From contig NZ_JAUOTO010000004.1 in assembly GCF_030546645.1 (NCBI RefSeq), forward strand, positions 372,001-436,000: a DNA stretch of 64,000 nucleotides. Reading direction: 5' to 3'. Source of the DNA: Flavitalea plasmicola. GTDB taxonomy: Bacteria > Bacteroidota > Bacteroidia > Chitinophagales > Chitinophagaceae. Position numbers and translations under genes: made by a program. Positions within the stretch are counted from its first letter, which is position 1; each line of letters opens with the position of its first letter. Positions 1 through 9,607 of this stretch are shown here, piece by piece. The notes under the pieces were generated by a model. It ran no database searches and was not told the origin of the DNA. It was given only the letters and a program-made list of their open reading frames with translations.

Positions 1-3000
1 CCTGGATATCGCGCACCTGGCCGGTGAGATCCAGGCCGGACCTGTCGGGATCGAGCTCGTTGAACTGGCCTTTGCCATCGTTGAGCAGCAGATCGCCGAA
101 GCTGCCGTCCAATCTTCCGAACTGGGGCAGGAAGCCGAACTCATTGCCCCCTATTACAAGGTCTGTGATCCCATCTCCATTGATGTCTTTACACAATATA
201 GCGTTGACGGAGGAAAGCTGGACTTTTACGGGCAATCTTTGTATACTGAATTGTCCATTGCCCAGATTGAAGGCAACGATCGAGGACGTATAATTGAATG
301 AGCGGACCAGGGCGCTGTCCAGGGATACTTTGGGAAAGAGCTGTCCGATGGTTTTTTTTGCGAAATCGCCGTGCTTGAGATTCGCTTTTTTCAGGGAGGG
401 GATCTGGAATTCCAGGTCGTGTTTCAGGAATACGGGCTTGTCTTTTCCGTCGACGGTGTAGGTCATTACTTTATCGATGATGCCATTCTGGTCGAAGTCA
501 TTGATCCAGATCTTTACGGGGTGTGCGGAATCGGGGTGCAGGTAGAAGTTCTCTCCGATATTACCCAGGACGAGATCGGGGCGTCCGTCGCCGTTGAGGT
601 CGGCGGTGCGAAGCGTCTGCCACCATCCCAGCAGGTGGGCGAGGTTGGTTTTGAGCTCTCTGAAGTGGTCACCTACGTAGGAATAGATATGTGGGCTCAT
701 CCATTCTCCGGCAATGACGAGGTCTTTTTTCCCGTCTCCGTCCATATCGGTCCAGGCGGCGCCTGTGACCATGCCGATGTGGGCTATGTCGGGGTTTTTA
801 GCTGCGGCCATATCTTTGAAATGTCCCTTGCCGTCATTGACGAAAAGATAGCTGTTGGGCGCCAGGCCATAATTCATGGGGAAGCTTCTGCCACCGATGA
901 ACAGGTCGATCGAACCATCTCCATTGAAATCTTCTGCGACGGCCACGGAGACATTCATCCCCGTGTTGGGGAAGCAGGAGACGTCGAATTCGAAATTGCC
1001 TTTTCCGTCATTCCTGTAAAGGCGGAGCTGCATTTGCCTGCTGTAATTAAGGTTGGCGTTACCGGCCGGGCATACGAGCAGGTCCAGGTCGCCGTCGCGA
1101 TCACAGTCGAAGAGGAGTACGGCTCCGTCCTCGAAATCGGCGAATTGATCAAAGTTTTTTTGGGGGCTTTTTACAAAGCCGTTGCCGGCGGTCTGCAAAT
1201 AGAGCTGGCCGGGGTGGCCGGGGGTGCCGCCGATATATACATCCTCCAACCCGTCCCCATTGACGTCACCTGTTGTTGCGCGGGGTCCTTCCCGGGAGAG
1301 GAGCTTGGGGAGGTTGCGTTCACCGTGGAAATCCGTGTATTCATTTTCCTGGTGTTTGTCGAAGGGAGCCGGTAGTTGCTGGAGGAGGGCGGGTGCGGGA
1401 GCATGGTTTTGGGCGGGAGGGTTAATGCGTGCTGTTGATTGTTGAATGGTGTGGAGGGTATCCACAGCGGGATGCGCGATACGGGTAGTGCTCAGGTCAG
1501 GCCAGGTGATGATCAGGGAGTCAATGTCGGGGGACTGGCCCAGCCCGATGGTGATCCTGTAATCGACGGAGGACTGAAAACCCCGGCTGGGGACCAGTTC
1601 ACGGCTGATGATCTCTTTATTCCTGAACAGCTTAATCTGGCTGCCGATGGCAAAGGTATTGGCGCCTGTGCCCCGGAGGAGCAGGCTTATGTAGTGATTC
1701 TTATTCAATTGCCGGGCGTTGTTGCGATAGACGAAGGCGGGCTCGTTCTCATTATTGACCACCAGGTCCAGGTCGCCGTCGTTGTCCAGGTCTGCGTATG
1801 CCGCTCCGTTGGAAAAGCTGGGCTGTGAGAAGCCCCAGGAGATGCCGGCGTCTGCGAATTTCAGGTTACCCAGGTTGCGGAATGCTTTATTGGCAAGCGG
1901 CGTGCGGGGGATGGATTTAAGGACCTCATCCACGTTCTCTTTATTGCCAGTCTGGACCATCCTCTGGATGACGTCATTGGCGAAGAAGTCCATGAAGTCC
2001 AGGTTAGTGACGTCGCGATTCACGCCGTTGCATACATAGATATCGTTGAAGCCGTCATTATCGGCATCGAACATCAGGGCGCCCCAGGACCAGTCGGAGG
2101 CGGAGACGCCGCTGTAGTTGGCGATCTCGGAGAACCTGCCATTTTTGGCGTTGAGCTGGAGGCAGTTCTTCATAAACTGGTGATAGAAGCCGGCGTCTTC
2201 CTTTCCTTTATACAGGTCGATGTTGTCAAAGGAACCCATGGTCTTCAGCCTGTAGTCGTCTTCCGGCAGCATGTCGGTGGTGAAGAGGTCCGGGTATCCG
2301 TCATTATTTATATCGGCGATGTCGGTACCCATCGAAGAGTAGCTGGTGTGAGGGATCCTTTCTTCGAATTCATCCTTAAAGGTACCGTTGCGCTGATTGA
2401 TATAGAGGTAATCCCGTTCGTAAGAGTCATTGGATACATAGACATCGGGATAGCCGTCGCCGTTGATGTCACCTACGGACACGCCCAGGCCAAAGCTGAT
2501 GAGGGTGCCGTGGATGCCTGCTTGCCGGGAGACTTCGCTGAAGTGTCCATTGTCATTGCGATAGAGGTGGTCGCCGCCGCCTTTGAGGAAGCTTGCCACG
2601 GGCCATTCGGCGTCAGGGAGGTCACGTTTGTTAGCATTGTTAAGGGTATTGACGGGAACGGGACTATTGTTGATGACGAAGCAGTCCAGGTCGCCATCCA
2701 GGTCATAGTCGAAGAAGGAGACCTGGGTGGTATAGGCCGAGATATCCAGTCCGTATTGAGCTGCGGAGTCAGTGAAGGTGAGGTTGTGGTTATTGATATA
2801 GAGCTTATTTTTTCTGTGGCCATCGGACATGTGCCCGGAATTGCACACGTAGATGTCCAGCCAGCCGTCGTGGTTGATATCCACCATGACCACGCCGGTG
2901 CTCCACATGCTGTCCTGGTGGAATCCTGCTTTGGAAGTGATGTCCTCGAATTTGAAGTTTCCTTTGTTCAGGAATAGTTTGTTGTCGCCCATATTAGAGG

Positions 3001-3229
3001 TGAGGAAAACGTCCGCCAGGCCATCGTTATTGAGGTCGCCCGTGGCTACGCCGCCGCCGTTGTAGAAGTTGCGGAAGTAGAAGCTATTCTCGATCTTTCC
3101 GTCGGTGACATCGTTTTCGAATTTGATACCGGTGTCGGGCATGAGCTGAAAGAGGGTTGTTTCCTCTTGGTGGCGGCAGGCACCGCCCAGGAGGGGGATG
3201 ATGGCCAGCAAATACGGGAGGAATTTCAT
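1..3229 (-). CDS. VCBS/FG-GAP repeat lipoprotein, CRTAC1-like (3' end outside window)
   Basis: The minus strand is open from an ATG at 3229 to the window edge (1076 codons, no stop), so the C-terminus is missing. The N-terminus MKFLPYLLAIIPLLGGAC is a lipoprotein signal with the lipobox Cys at residue 18. The body carries many FG-GAP/VCBS blocks of the type GDLNNDGLADVFLTSN and DINGDGYPDVYVSND, the calcium-binding loops of beta-propellers, in two groups. Between them, at about residues 505-570, lies an ASPIC/UnbV-like domain (NTFAIGSQIKL, then PSRGFQSS). This layout is known from CRTAC1-like proteins that follow SusC/SusD pairs in Bacteroidetes. It is probably surface-exposed and accessory to the upstream transporter; the ligand is unknown. 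It lies 94 bp after susD, separated by a hairpin. The repetitive Asp/Gly codons give long open shadow frames on the plus strand. Confidence 0.93.
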   Translation of the reverse strand, partial: MKFLPYLLAIIPLLGGACRHQEETTLFQLMPDTGIKFENDVTDGKIENSFYFRNFYNGGGVATGDLNNDGLADVFLTSNMGDNKLFLNKGNFKFEDITSKAGFHQDSMWSTGVVMVDINHDGWLDIYVCNSGHMSDGHRKNKLYINNHNLTFTDSAAQYGLDISAYTTQVSFFDYDLDGDLDCFVINNSPVPVNTLNNANKRDLPDAEWPVASFLKGGGDHLYRNDNGHFSEVSRQAGIHGTLISFGLGVSVGDINGDGYPDVYVSNDSYERDYLYINQRNGTFKDEFEERIPHTSYSSMGTDIADINNDGYPDLFTTDMLPEDDYRLKTMGSFDNIDLYKGKEDAGFYHQFMKNCLQLNAKNGRFSEIANYSGVSASDWSWGALMFDADNDGFNDIYVCNGVNRDVTNLDFMDFFANDVIQRMVQTGNKENVDEVLKSIPRTPLANKAFRNLGNLKFADAGISWGFSQPSFSNGAAYADLDNDGDLDLVVNNENEPAFVYRNNARQLNKNHYISLLLRGTGANTFAIGSQIKLFRNKEIISRELVPSRGFQSSVDYRITIGLGQSPDIDSLIITWPDLSTTRIAHPAVDTLHTIQQSTARINPPAQNHAPAPALLQQLPAPFDKHQENEYTDFHGERNLPKLLSREGPRATTGDVNGDGLEDVYIGGTPGHPGQLYLQTAGNGFVKSPQKNFDQFADFEDGAVLLFDCDRDGDLDLLVCPAGNANLNYSRQMQLRLYRNDGKGNFEFDVSCFPNTGMNVSVAVAEDFNGDGSIDLFIGGRSFPMNYGLAPNSYLFVNDGKGHFKDMAAAKNPDIAHIGMVTGAAWTDMDGDGKKDLVIAGEWMSPHIYSYVGDHFRELKTNLAHLLGWWQTLRTADLNGDGRPDLVLGNIGENFYLHPDSAHPVKIWINDFDQNGIIDKVMTYTVDGKDKPVFLKHDLEFQIPSLKKANLKHGDFAKKTIGQLFPKVSLDSALVRSFNYTSSIVAFNLGNGQFSIQRLPVKVQLSSVNAILCKDINGDGITDLVIGGNEFGFLPQFGRLDGSFGDLLLNDGKGQFNELDPDRSGLDLTGQVRDIQ

Positions 3230-3256
3230 CGAGGTTTTGTTTATAGGTATGGTTCC

Positions 3257-3290
3257 AAAAAGCGAGAAGGTCAGTATATATGACCTTCTC
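3257..3290 (-). terminator. Hairpin with U-tract between susD and the VCBS gene
   Basis: Perfect 10-bp stem (3264-3273 with 3281-3290), 7-nt loop, followed on the minus strand by GC and five U (3257-3261). It lies after the susD stop and about 30 nt before the VCBS start. It is either an intrinsic terminator or a partial one that lowers expression of the third gene. Confidence 0.65.
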
Positions 3291-3323
3291 GTTAAAATTA
3301 TGATATTATAGCTTATTCGTGGA

Positions 3324-4880
3324 TTAATAACCGGGATTTTGCTTCAGGTTGGGGTTTACTGCCAACTGGGTGTTGGGGATGGTAAAGAGCAGGTATTTCG
3401 GATCGCTGGCACCCTTGAGCTGCCAGGCGCCCAGGAATTTGCCGAAGCGGATGAGATCCTGTCTTCTGAAATCTTCCCAGTAGAGCTCTCTGCCCCGTTC
3501 GTCCAGGAGGATGTCAAGCGTAAGTGCGCCGAGGGGGGAGGCGCCACGCGCCGTGCGGATCTGGTTGACGAGGCCGAGTGCTGTGGCGGCATCGCCGCCG
3601 CTGCGCAGCAGGGCTTCGGCCTTCATCAGCATGACGTCGGAAATACGAAAGTATACATAGTCGTTGTCTACGTTCCCGCTCCCGTCATTGGCATAATCGA
3701 TGGGATATTTGTCGACACGGATACCGGTGACTTCCAGATTTGTGCCTGTTTCGATGAGCTGTACATTGTCGGTGAAAGCGAGAGGCGCTCCGTTGCGGTC
3801 TGTCAGGGCGGTGTCGGTTTTCAGGTCATATTGCTGGCCTCGCAGGAAGCCGACGTTCACACGATTGCCGGGGTTGGTTGCGCCTGTGGGCAAGGTAGGA
3901 TAGGCAACGCCTCTTCTCGTATCGGTGGCTTCGAACTTGTTGTAGAAATCGGAGAGGGTGGTGAAGCCATTCCAGCCGCTGGGATTCTGTTTGTAGTGCA
4001 TGGTCAGGTGCCAGCGGGAGTTGATCGTGTTGCCAGTGCCGCCGGTGCTCTGGCCAGCGATCCTATGAAATGTCCAGATATTCTCTTTGCCGATGGTTTC
4101 ATTGGTAGGGGCGAAGTTATCGAAGTAGTTGGTGGCCAATGGATACTTATTAGAGCCGATGATCTCGTCCGCCAGGCTGATAACCTTGGCCATATCACTG
4201 TTGTCGAAAGTAGGTGTGGCCCTGTTAGCGATGACACCTTTATTGAGGTAGCATTTCATCAGCAGTACCTTGGCGGCGTCGAGGTTGGCCTGATACACAG
4301 GTGTAGAGGCGATGTTGGGGATGACGGAATCCGTCAACTGGCCCATGATGTAAGTCAGGGCTTCTGTTCCTTTTCTCACGCGTGAGGGAATGACTACACT
4401 TTCGCCCGGATCGCGATAGGGGACCTGGTCCCAGCCATCCAGTTGATTGAACATGGAGTAAGCGCGAAGGAATCTTGCTTCGGCGGCCTGTTGTTTGGAA
4501 GGATTGTATTGCAGCAGATCGGTGGCTGCGAAAACAGTGCCGCTGAGCTGATCGAAACATTCGCGAATGTGCAGGTTGTCTCCGTCCCATGCATGTGCAT
4601 GGAGTACGCGCCAGACGCCATTGTCATCCCAGTCCGGACCACGCGTGGGGCCTACCAACTCGTCTGTGGTCATTTCCTGCATGGCCATCCAGTTGGACTG
4701 ATCCTGGTAAGTCACCTGCATGGAAGCATAGGTGGCGGCCAGCAGTCCGGCAACGGAATTTGATCCGCCTGCAACCTGATCAGGAGTGAGGTCTCCCTGG
4801 AATTTTTCGTTCAATTTTGTACAGCCAAAAGAGCCTGTTACCAGGACTGCCGCAGCTATTATCTTTTTTATATCTTTCAT
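3324..4880 (-). CDS. SusD/RagB-family nutrient-binding outer-membrane lipoprotein
   Basis: 518 residues, a usual SusD length. The signal MKDIKKIIAAAVLVTGSFGC ends in a lipobox Cys (residue 20), so it is a lipidated protein on the outer leaflet of the outer membrane. The N-terminal helical part and the C-terminal block (YVYFRISDVMLMKAEALLR, then LDERGRELYWEDFRRQDL) are typical of the SusD/RagB family. In the family it forms the lid over the SusC barrel and captures ligand before TonB-dependent import. The start is 22 nt after the susC stop, so the two are co-transcribed. The substrate cannot be read from the sequence; no glycoside hydrolase lies beside it, so a glycan is not assured. Confidence 0.96.
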   Translation of the reverse strand: MKDIKKIIAAAVLVTGSFGCTKLNEKFQGDLTPDQVAGGSNSVAGLLAATYASMQVTYQDQSNWMAMQEMTTDELVGPTRGPDWDDNGVWRVLHAHAWDGDNLHIRECFDQLSGTVFAATDLLQYNPSKQQAAEARFLRAYSMFNQLDGWDQVPYRDPGESVVIPSRVRKGTEALTYIMGQLTDSVIPNIASTPVYQANLDAAKVLLMKCYLNKGVIANRATPTFDNSDMAKVISLADEIIGSNKYPLATNYFDNFAPTNETIGKENIWTFHRIAGQSTGGTGNTINSRWHLTMHYKQNPSGWNGFTTLSDFYNKFEATDTRRGVAYPTLPTGATNPGNRVNVGFLRGQQYDLKTDTALTDRNGAPLAFTDNVQLIETGTNLEVTGIRVDKYPIDYANDGSGNVDNDYVYFRISDVMLMKAEALLRSGGDAATALGLVNQIRTARGASPLGALTLDILLDERGRELYWEDFRRQDLIRFGKFLGAWQLKGASDPKYLLFTIPNTQLAVNPNLKQNPGY

Positions 4881-4902
4881 ATAGTGCTGTAATTAATAAT
4901 GG

Positions 4903-7900
4903 TTAGAGGGAAAAGTTTAAGCCGAGTGTGAATGTACGTGCTGTAGGATAGGGCATGTATTCTATACCTACCGAAGGGATAGCATTAACACCGCCGGCGC
5001 CTTCATCGACATTAACTTCCGGATCAAATCCTTTGAACTTGGTGATCACAAACAGGTTTTGACCGGTGACAAAAACATTTGCCCCTTTGATCCATTTGGA
5101 GATATTTCCGATGCTGTAAGAAAGCGTGGAGTTGGCCATTTTCAGGTAGCTGCCGCTCTCTATAAATCTCGAAGAAGAGGTCACGGGGTTGGAGAAGGCT
5201 TCTTTTATGGGTGAATTGAAGACCGTGAGGGCGATGTTGCGACCTCCGTTGATGCTACCCACGTTCAGGACGTTGTTCAGCGTGTTGTTATAGATCTTCT
5301 GACCCAATGCGCCATTCATGTTGACAGTGAGAGACAGCTTCTTATAGGCCAGCGTAGTGCTAAGGCCCAGCAGGGTGGAGGGGTTGGGGTTACCAGCATA
5401 GTAGAAGATGTTGCCATTATCCTTGTATACTGCCTGGCCAGTGGTCTTGTCCAGTCCTTCGAAGATCCTGGTCCAGAAAGAGTTGATGGCATAACCATTA
5501 CGTATTGTCTCCACCAGGGTGCCGGAAACACCTTGTCCGCTGAGGGCGCCGGTCTGAATGGGAGCAGGCAGGCCGCTGACCATGTTCTTGATAAAAGTGG
5601 CATTCACAGACAGATCCCAGGTGAAATCTTTTCCTTGAATAATGGCGCCTGTGAGGGATACTTCTACTCCTTTGTTCACGACCAGGCCTGCCAGGTTCTT
5701 CCATAGGATGACGTTAGTGGGAGGGGCGGGATCGATCTGTGTACTGGGAAACAGGAGGTCGCTGGTGGCTTTATGGAAGTAGTCGACAGTACCACTGAAC
5801 CTATTATTGAGTATGCCGAAGTCCAGACCGAAGTTATATTGTTTATCGGACTGCCATTTTAAATTTGGGTTCGGGCTGTTCGTCTGGCCGAGGCCGCCAT
5901 TGTCGCGGAAAGTGTACCTGGCACGCGCCGATCCCGGTGGGAATTCCTGGTTACCCGTTTTGCCCCAGCCAGCGCGCAGCTTCAACTGGCTGATGACCTC
6001 GGAACTCCAGAAGCTTTCTTTGGTAACATTCCAGGCGGCGGCGACGGAAGGGAAGTAACCGTACCTGTTGTTCTCACCGAATTTGGAGGAACCATCAGCT
6101 CTGAATGTTCCTGTCAGAAAATAGCGGTCTTTCCAGTTGAGGACAACCCTGGCGAAGTAGGATTGCAGTTCGTATGTTGGATCTACGAATGAAGAGATCG
6201 TACGGTTAGCCGTATTACTATATTGTATATAGTTGAAAAGGTCGAGTCCGTAGTTTCCGAAGCCGGCGCTGGTGGCGCTGCCATCGCCGGGACCGAAGCC
6301 GGCCATGGTGGTACCTTTGTTGCTGAATTTCATGTATTCATATCCCACCACGGCATTGACGCTAAGGTTATCGGTGACCTGTTTGTTATAATTAATGGTA
6401 TGGGTGACCTGCTGCGTGACCAATTCGGATGTGGCGATGCCGGCCCAGCCCTTGTGCTTGATGTCAGGAAGGGCGATCAGGAAAGGAGCTAACATTGCCC
6501 TGCGGTCGCCAGTGCTATAGTTGATGCTGAAAAGCATGCGGTACTCCAGATTGTCTGTGATCTTGTAATAAGGCGAGATGCTGGCGAGCGCCGTGGTGAC
6601 CTTGGATTTGTCGGTGTACCCTTCCTGCATGGAAAGGGGGTTGACGATAGTTCCTTCGAAGTTATTGAGCGAGTCGCCGATCTTCAGGGGGCGGGTGGGG
6701 TTCCACTGGAGGGCCTGCCCGATCAAGCTGCCGCTGGCGCCCGCGTTATTGGTAATAGGAGCAATATTTTCCCCGTACTGGTTGGTGATGATGTTCAGAT
6801 CGAGTCCCAGACGCCTGTTTTCCAGGAATTTGAAGTTAGAGTTAAAGCCAACGGAATATTTTTTGAAATCGGTCTTTCTGATGATGCCTTGCTGGTCCAG
6901 GTAGCCGAGCGAGAGACGGTATTTGCCATTTTCGTTACCGCCGCTGATCGCCGCATTGTAAGTCTGGTTGATGCCTGTATGCATAATTGCATCCATGGCA
7001 TCGACACTTTTTCCATAATTGTTGGTAGCAGCGACCCCATAATAGTCAATTGCTTTGGCGTATTGAGCGGCATTCAGCACTTTGATCTGTCTCATGATCT
7101 TGCTGGCGCCTACGGAGGCCGAGAGATCGAGCTTAGGTTGTCCGGACGCCCCCCTTCTGGTGGTAATAATGACGACGCCGTAAGCAGCGCGGGAACCATA
7201 GATGGCTGTAGCGGATGCGTCCTTCAACACGTCGATCGACGCGATGTCGCTGGGATTGATAAAGTTGAGGGGGTTACCGGCGGGTGTATTCGTCTTGTCT
7301 CCACCTGCGCCACCCAGATTAGGGGTGACAAGGCCTCCCCGGGCGGATCTGCCGTCCAGGGGGATACCGTCGAGTACATAGAGCGGCTGGCCTGAACCCG
7401 TGATAGCAGAGTTACCGCGCACTTTCACTGTGGTACCGCCACCGGGGGCGCCGGAATTATTGATGACCTGGACACCGGATACTTTACCCTGGATCAACTG
7501 ATCGGGGGCGGTGAAAGTGCCTTTGTTGAAATCTTTTGCTTGTACGGACGCCACCGAGCCTGTCAGGTCTTTCTTTCGAACGGTGCCGTAACCTACCACC
7601 ACCACTTCATTCAGAGAGGCCGAGGAAGATACCAGCGCCACGTCGATGGAGGCCTGATCCCCGATGGCCACTTCCTGGGATTTATAGCCCACCGAGCTAA
7701 TGACCAGGGTCGATGCGCCCGCGGGCACTGTGATGCGGTAGGTTCCATCCAGACCTGTGGAGGCGCCTGATTTGGTACCTTTTACAGCGACGGTAGCTCC
7801 CTGAATGGGGGCGCCTTTGTCGTCTGAAACCTTACCTGTGATTGTTTTTGTTTGAGAGAAAGCGGTTAGTGTGAAAAGTACACATAGTACTACAAATCCT

Positions 7901-7932
7901 ACCGATTTGGCAAGCATTCGTTGAATGGTCAT
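4903..7932 (-). CDS. SusC/RagA-family TonB-linked outer-membrane transporter
   Basis: 1009 residues. A signal peptide (about residues 1-26, ending TAFSQ) is followed by a carboxypeptidase-D regulatory-like domain (about 28-115, KTITGKVSDDKGAPIQGATV). The family signature LNEVVVVGYGTVRKKDLTGS precedes the TonB plug (GKVSGVQVINNSG, then PLYVLDGIPLDG), and the 22-strand barrel ends with aromatic FTLGLNFSL. It imports a ligand captured by SusD, driven by TonB-ExbBD. There is no N-terminal secretin/STN domain, so it probably does not signal directly to an anti-sigma factor; no FecR gene is near. The ATG at 7932 is used; Met6 is an alternative. It is the first gene of susC-susD-VCBS. Confidence 0.97.
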   Translation of the reverse strand: MTIQRMLAKSVGFVVLCVLFTLTAFSQTKTITGKVSDDKGAPIQGATVAVKGTKSGASTGLDGTYRITVPAGASTLVISSVGYKSQEVAIGDQASIDVALVSSSASLNEVVVVGYGTVRKKDLTGSVASVQAKDFNKGTFTAPDQLIQGKVSGVQVINNSGAPGGGTTVKVRGNSAITGSGQPLYVLDGIPLDGRSARGGLVTPNLGGAGGDKTNTPAGNPLNFINPSDIASIDVLKDASATAIYGSRAAYGVVIITTRRGASGQPKLDLSASVGASKIMRQIKVLNAAQYAKAIDYYGVAATNNYGKSVDAMDAIMHTGINQTYNAAISGGNENGKYRLSLGYLDQQGIIRKTDFKKYSVGFNSNFKFLENRRLGLDLNIITNQYGENIAPITNNAGASGSLIGQALQWNPTRPLKIGDSLNNFEGTIVNPLSMQEGYTDKSKVTTALASISPYYKITDNLEYRMLFSINYSTGDRRAMLAPFLIALPDIKHKGWAGIATSELVTQQVTHTINYNKQVTDNLSVNAVVGYEYMKFSNKGTTMAGFGPGDGSATSAGFGNYGLDLFNYIQYSNTANRTISSFVDPTYELQSYFARVVLNWKDRYFLTGTFRADGSSKFGENNRYGYFPSVAAAWNVTKESFWSSEVISQLKLRAGWGKTGNQEFPPGSARARYTFRDNGGLGQTNSPNPNLKWQSDKQYNFGLDFGILNNRFSGTVDYFHKATSDLLFPSTQIDPAPPTNVILWKNLAGLVVNKGVEVSLTGAIIQGKDFTWDLSVNATFIKNMVSGLPAPIQTGALSGQGVSGTLVETIRNGYAINSFWTRIFEGLDKTTGQAVYKDNGNIFYYAGNPNPSTLLGLSTTLAYKKLSLTVNMNGALGQKIYNNTLNNVLNVGSINGGRNIALTVFNSPIKEAFSNPVTSSSRFIESGSYLKMANSTLSYSIGNISKWIKGANVFVTGQNLFVITKFKGFDPEVNVDEGAGGVNAIPSVGIEYMPYPTARTFTLGLNFSL

Positions 7933-7958
7933 AAAGCAAAAGTTTAGCTATGAAGAAC

Positions 7959-7991
7959 CTAAGTTAGAAAAATTATATATTACTTAACAAA
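7959..7991 (-). promoter_or_regulatory. Candidate susC promoter
   Basis: On the minus strand TTTG (7988-7991), a 21-nt spacer, then TAACTTAG (7959-7966), one mismatch from the Bacteroidetes -7 element TAnnTTTG. It lies 26 nt upstream of the susC ATG. Confidence 0.5.
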
Positions 7992-8072
7992 TTTTTTTTT
8001 GAAACTCTTCAAAACCAGGTCACTTAATTTATTCAGACAGCCATATTTAGTGCTTTGCTGCATAGCGAAAAA

Positions 8073-8774
8073 CTAAAATGTGTCTGTTTGGATCATGATT
8101 TTTAGCCTGGAGAGGGAATAATAAGGTAGAGGTGGTTCTGACAGGACCCAGTCCTGCCCCTGCTCCAATTGATAATTTTGGCCTTTAAGGGAGAGGGTAG
8201 GGGTGGTTGTATCGGCCCTGGTCAGGGTAAAGACGCTGATGGGGGCATCGGGGTAGGGGTGTCGGATGGCCTGGATGATGGCGCGGATGGTGGTACCGGA
8301 GGTAAGGATATCGTCTATGACCAGCCAGTGGGTTGGATTTTGGGGCAGGGAAGCTGCGTAGGCCAGGTTGACGGAATAAATGCCTTGCAGTTCTTCTTCC
8401 CTTTGTGGTTTGGCGAAGGACTTGACGGGGCGGGTAGTCCTTGCTTTTTGGAGGAGGCGGGGATGATATTGGTATTGCCAGCGGGCCGCCAGTCTTTGTC
8501 CCAGGAGATCGAGTGCGGTGGGGGAATCCGGGATGGCTGTTTCATTATGATGCAGTGCGCGGACCAGGGTAGCGCCGGGAGGTAAAGGTATGTCCGAACC
8601 TATTTCGAGTGCGCAGTCGATCCATCCTTCGAGGTCGGGTTGCCGGCTTTGCTTGAATTTCAGGAGGCTGTGTGAAAGGGTGTCTCTTCCGGCCGACCGG
8701 GGAAGGTAGTGGCAGAGGTAATAATGGGGATAGCGGTCATTATTATAGGATAGCCAGGTTTGATGTAATGCCAT
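8073..8774 (-). CDS. ComF-like phosphoribosyltransferase
   Basis: 233 residues. The PRPP-binding loop LVIDDILTSGTTIRAI (about residues 151-166) is the hallmark of type I phosphoribosyltransferases, and the overall layout matches the ComF/GntX group. ComF proteins usually begin with a CxxC zinc-binding cluster, and this one has no such N-terminal pair, so it is either a divergent member or a PRTase of another use. ComF proteins act in DNA uptake or repair, but the reaction is not known. It starts at ATG 8774 and lies alone on the minus strand, 140 bp beyond the susC start, so it is probably its own transcript. Confidence 0.75.
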   Translation of the reverse strand: MALHQTWLSYNNDRYPHYYLCHYLPRSAGRDTLSHSLLKFKQSRQPDLEGWIDCALEIGSDIPLPPGATLVRALHHNETAIPDSPTALDLLGQRLAARWQYQYHPRLLQKARTTRPVKSFAKPQREEELQGIYSVNLAYAASLPQNPTHWLVIDDILTSGTTIRAIIQAIRHPYPDAPISVFTLTRADTTTPTLSLKGQNYQLEQGQDWVLSEPPLPYYSLSRLKIMIQTDTF

Positions 8775-9019
8775 TTTGGTGTACTCTTCACCTAAAGGTA
8801 CGTCATCGTGATTTTTAGACTCTGTCTATATTTAAGGTTAAGTAGGTAAAGAATTTTAAGGGCTTAGCCTTATTAAATAAAATACCCTGGGGAAATGGGT
8901 TGGAAATTTAGAAATGGATCAGATATTATCCAATCGGTAGAGCATAAGCTTTTTGCAGATATTTAATTTAAGATATAATATTACTTAAGATACCATTCCC
9001 GTAAACCTTAATTTCTCCT

Positions 9020-9607
9020 ATGAACATACAAAACGCTGCTGTTATTGTATCTGAGCTGAAAAGGGGCAGTACCAAGGCTTTACATGCAGTTCATGATCTT
9101 TATTACCCTGCTCTCCGCAATTTCGCCATGAGTCTGGTGGGCGATGGACCCGCGGCAGAAGATATTGTCGCCGAGGTCTTTGTCACGCTCTGGAAGAAGC
9201 ACGAGGATTTCGAGACCCTTCAGAATATCAAGGCATTCGTCTACATCAGCACCCGCAATGCCTGTATCAATCATATAAAGAAGCTGCAGCGGGATGTGGT
9301 GATGAAGTCCGGGCTCACTAATTATCTTTCGGTGGACCATGAGGAGTTTGCGTTGAATGAGATGATCCGGGCGGAAGTGTTGCAGCAGATCTATGAGGCC
9401 ATCGAGGCTTTGCCTTCCCAGTGCAAGAAAGTATTCAAATTATGTTATGTGGAGGGGCTGACCAATTCCGAAGTGGCGGAGCGTTTTGCGATATCGGTCA
9501 ATACCGTGAAGAACCATAAGGTGAAGGCATTGGGCTTGCTAAGGCTCAAATTTTTAAATGGCCCTGCCATGAGTGTGCTGGGAGCGATGGTCTATTTTTT
9601 CGTATAG
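9020..9607 (+). CDS. ECF-type RNA polymerase sigma-70 factor
   Basis: 195 residues with sigma region 2 (about 25-95: YPALRNFAMSLVGDGPAAED, then the VFVTLWKKHEDF segment) and region 4 helix-turn-helix (about 130-185: LPSQCKKVFKLCYVEGLTNS, EVAERFAISVNTVKNHKVKA). It fits the large Bacteroidetes ECF family. Members normally sit beside a FecR-type anti-sigma gene and a SusC with an STN domain. Here there is no anti-sigma gene on either side and the nearby SusC lacks an STN domain, so it is an orphan. The gene is preceded by about 245 bp of AT-rich non-coding DNA (8775-9019) holding no other recognisable element beyond weak promoter-like sequence. Confidence 0.95.
   Translation: MNIQNAAVIVSELKRGSTKALHAVHDLYYPALRNFAMSLVGDGPAAEDIVAEVFVTLWKKHEDFETLQNIKAFVYISTRNACINHIKKLQRDVVMKSGLTNYLSVDHEEFALNEMIRAEVLQQIYEAIEALPSQCKKVFKLCYVEGLTNSEVAERFAISVNTVKNHKVKALGLLRLKFLNGPAMSVLGAMVYFFV

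Noticed and set aside
371-2977. Long plus-strand open frames (334 and 265 residues) with valine-rich products
   Set aside because: They lie opposite the FG-GAP repeat gene; repeated Asp/Gly/Asn codons on the minus strand give open antisense frames. The minus-strand product has a lipoprotein signal and clear domains.
3339-4385. 348-residue plus-strand frame opposite susD
   Set aside because: Product has no domain character; the minus strand encodes a typical SusD.
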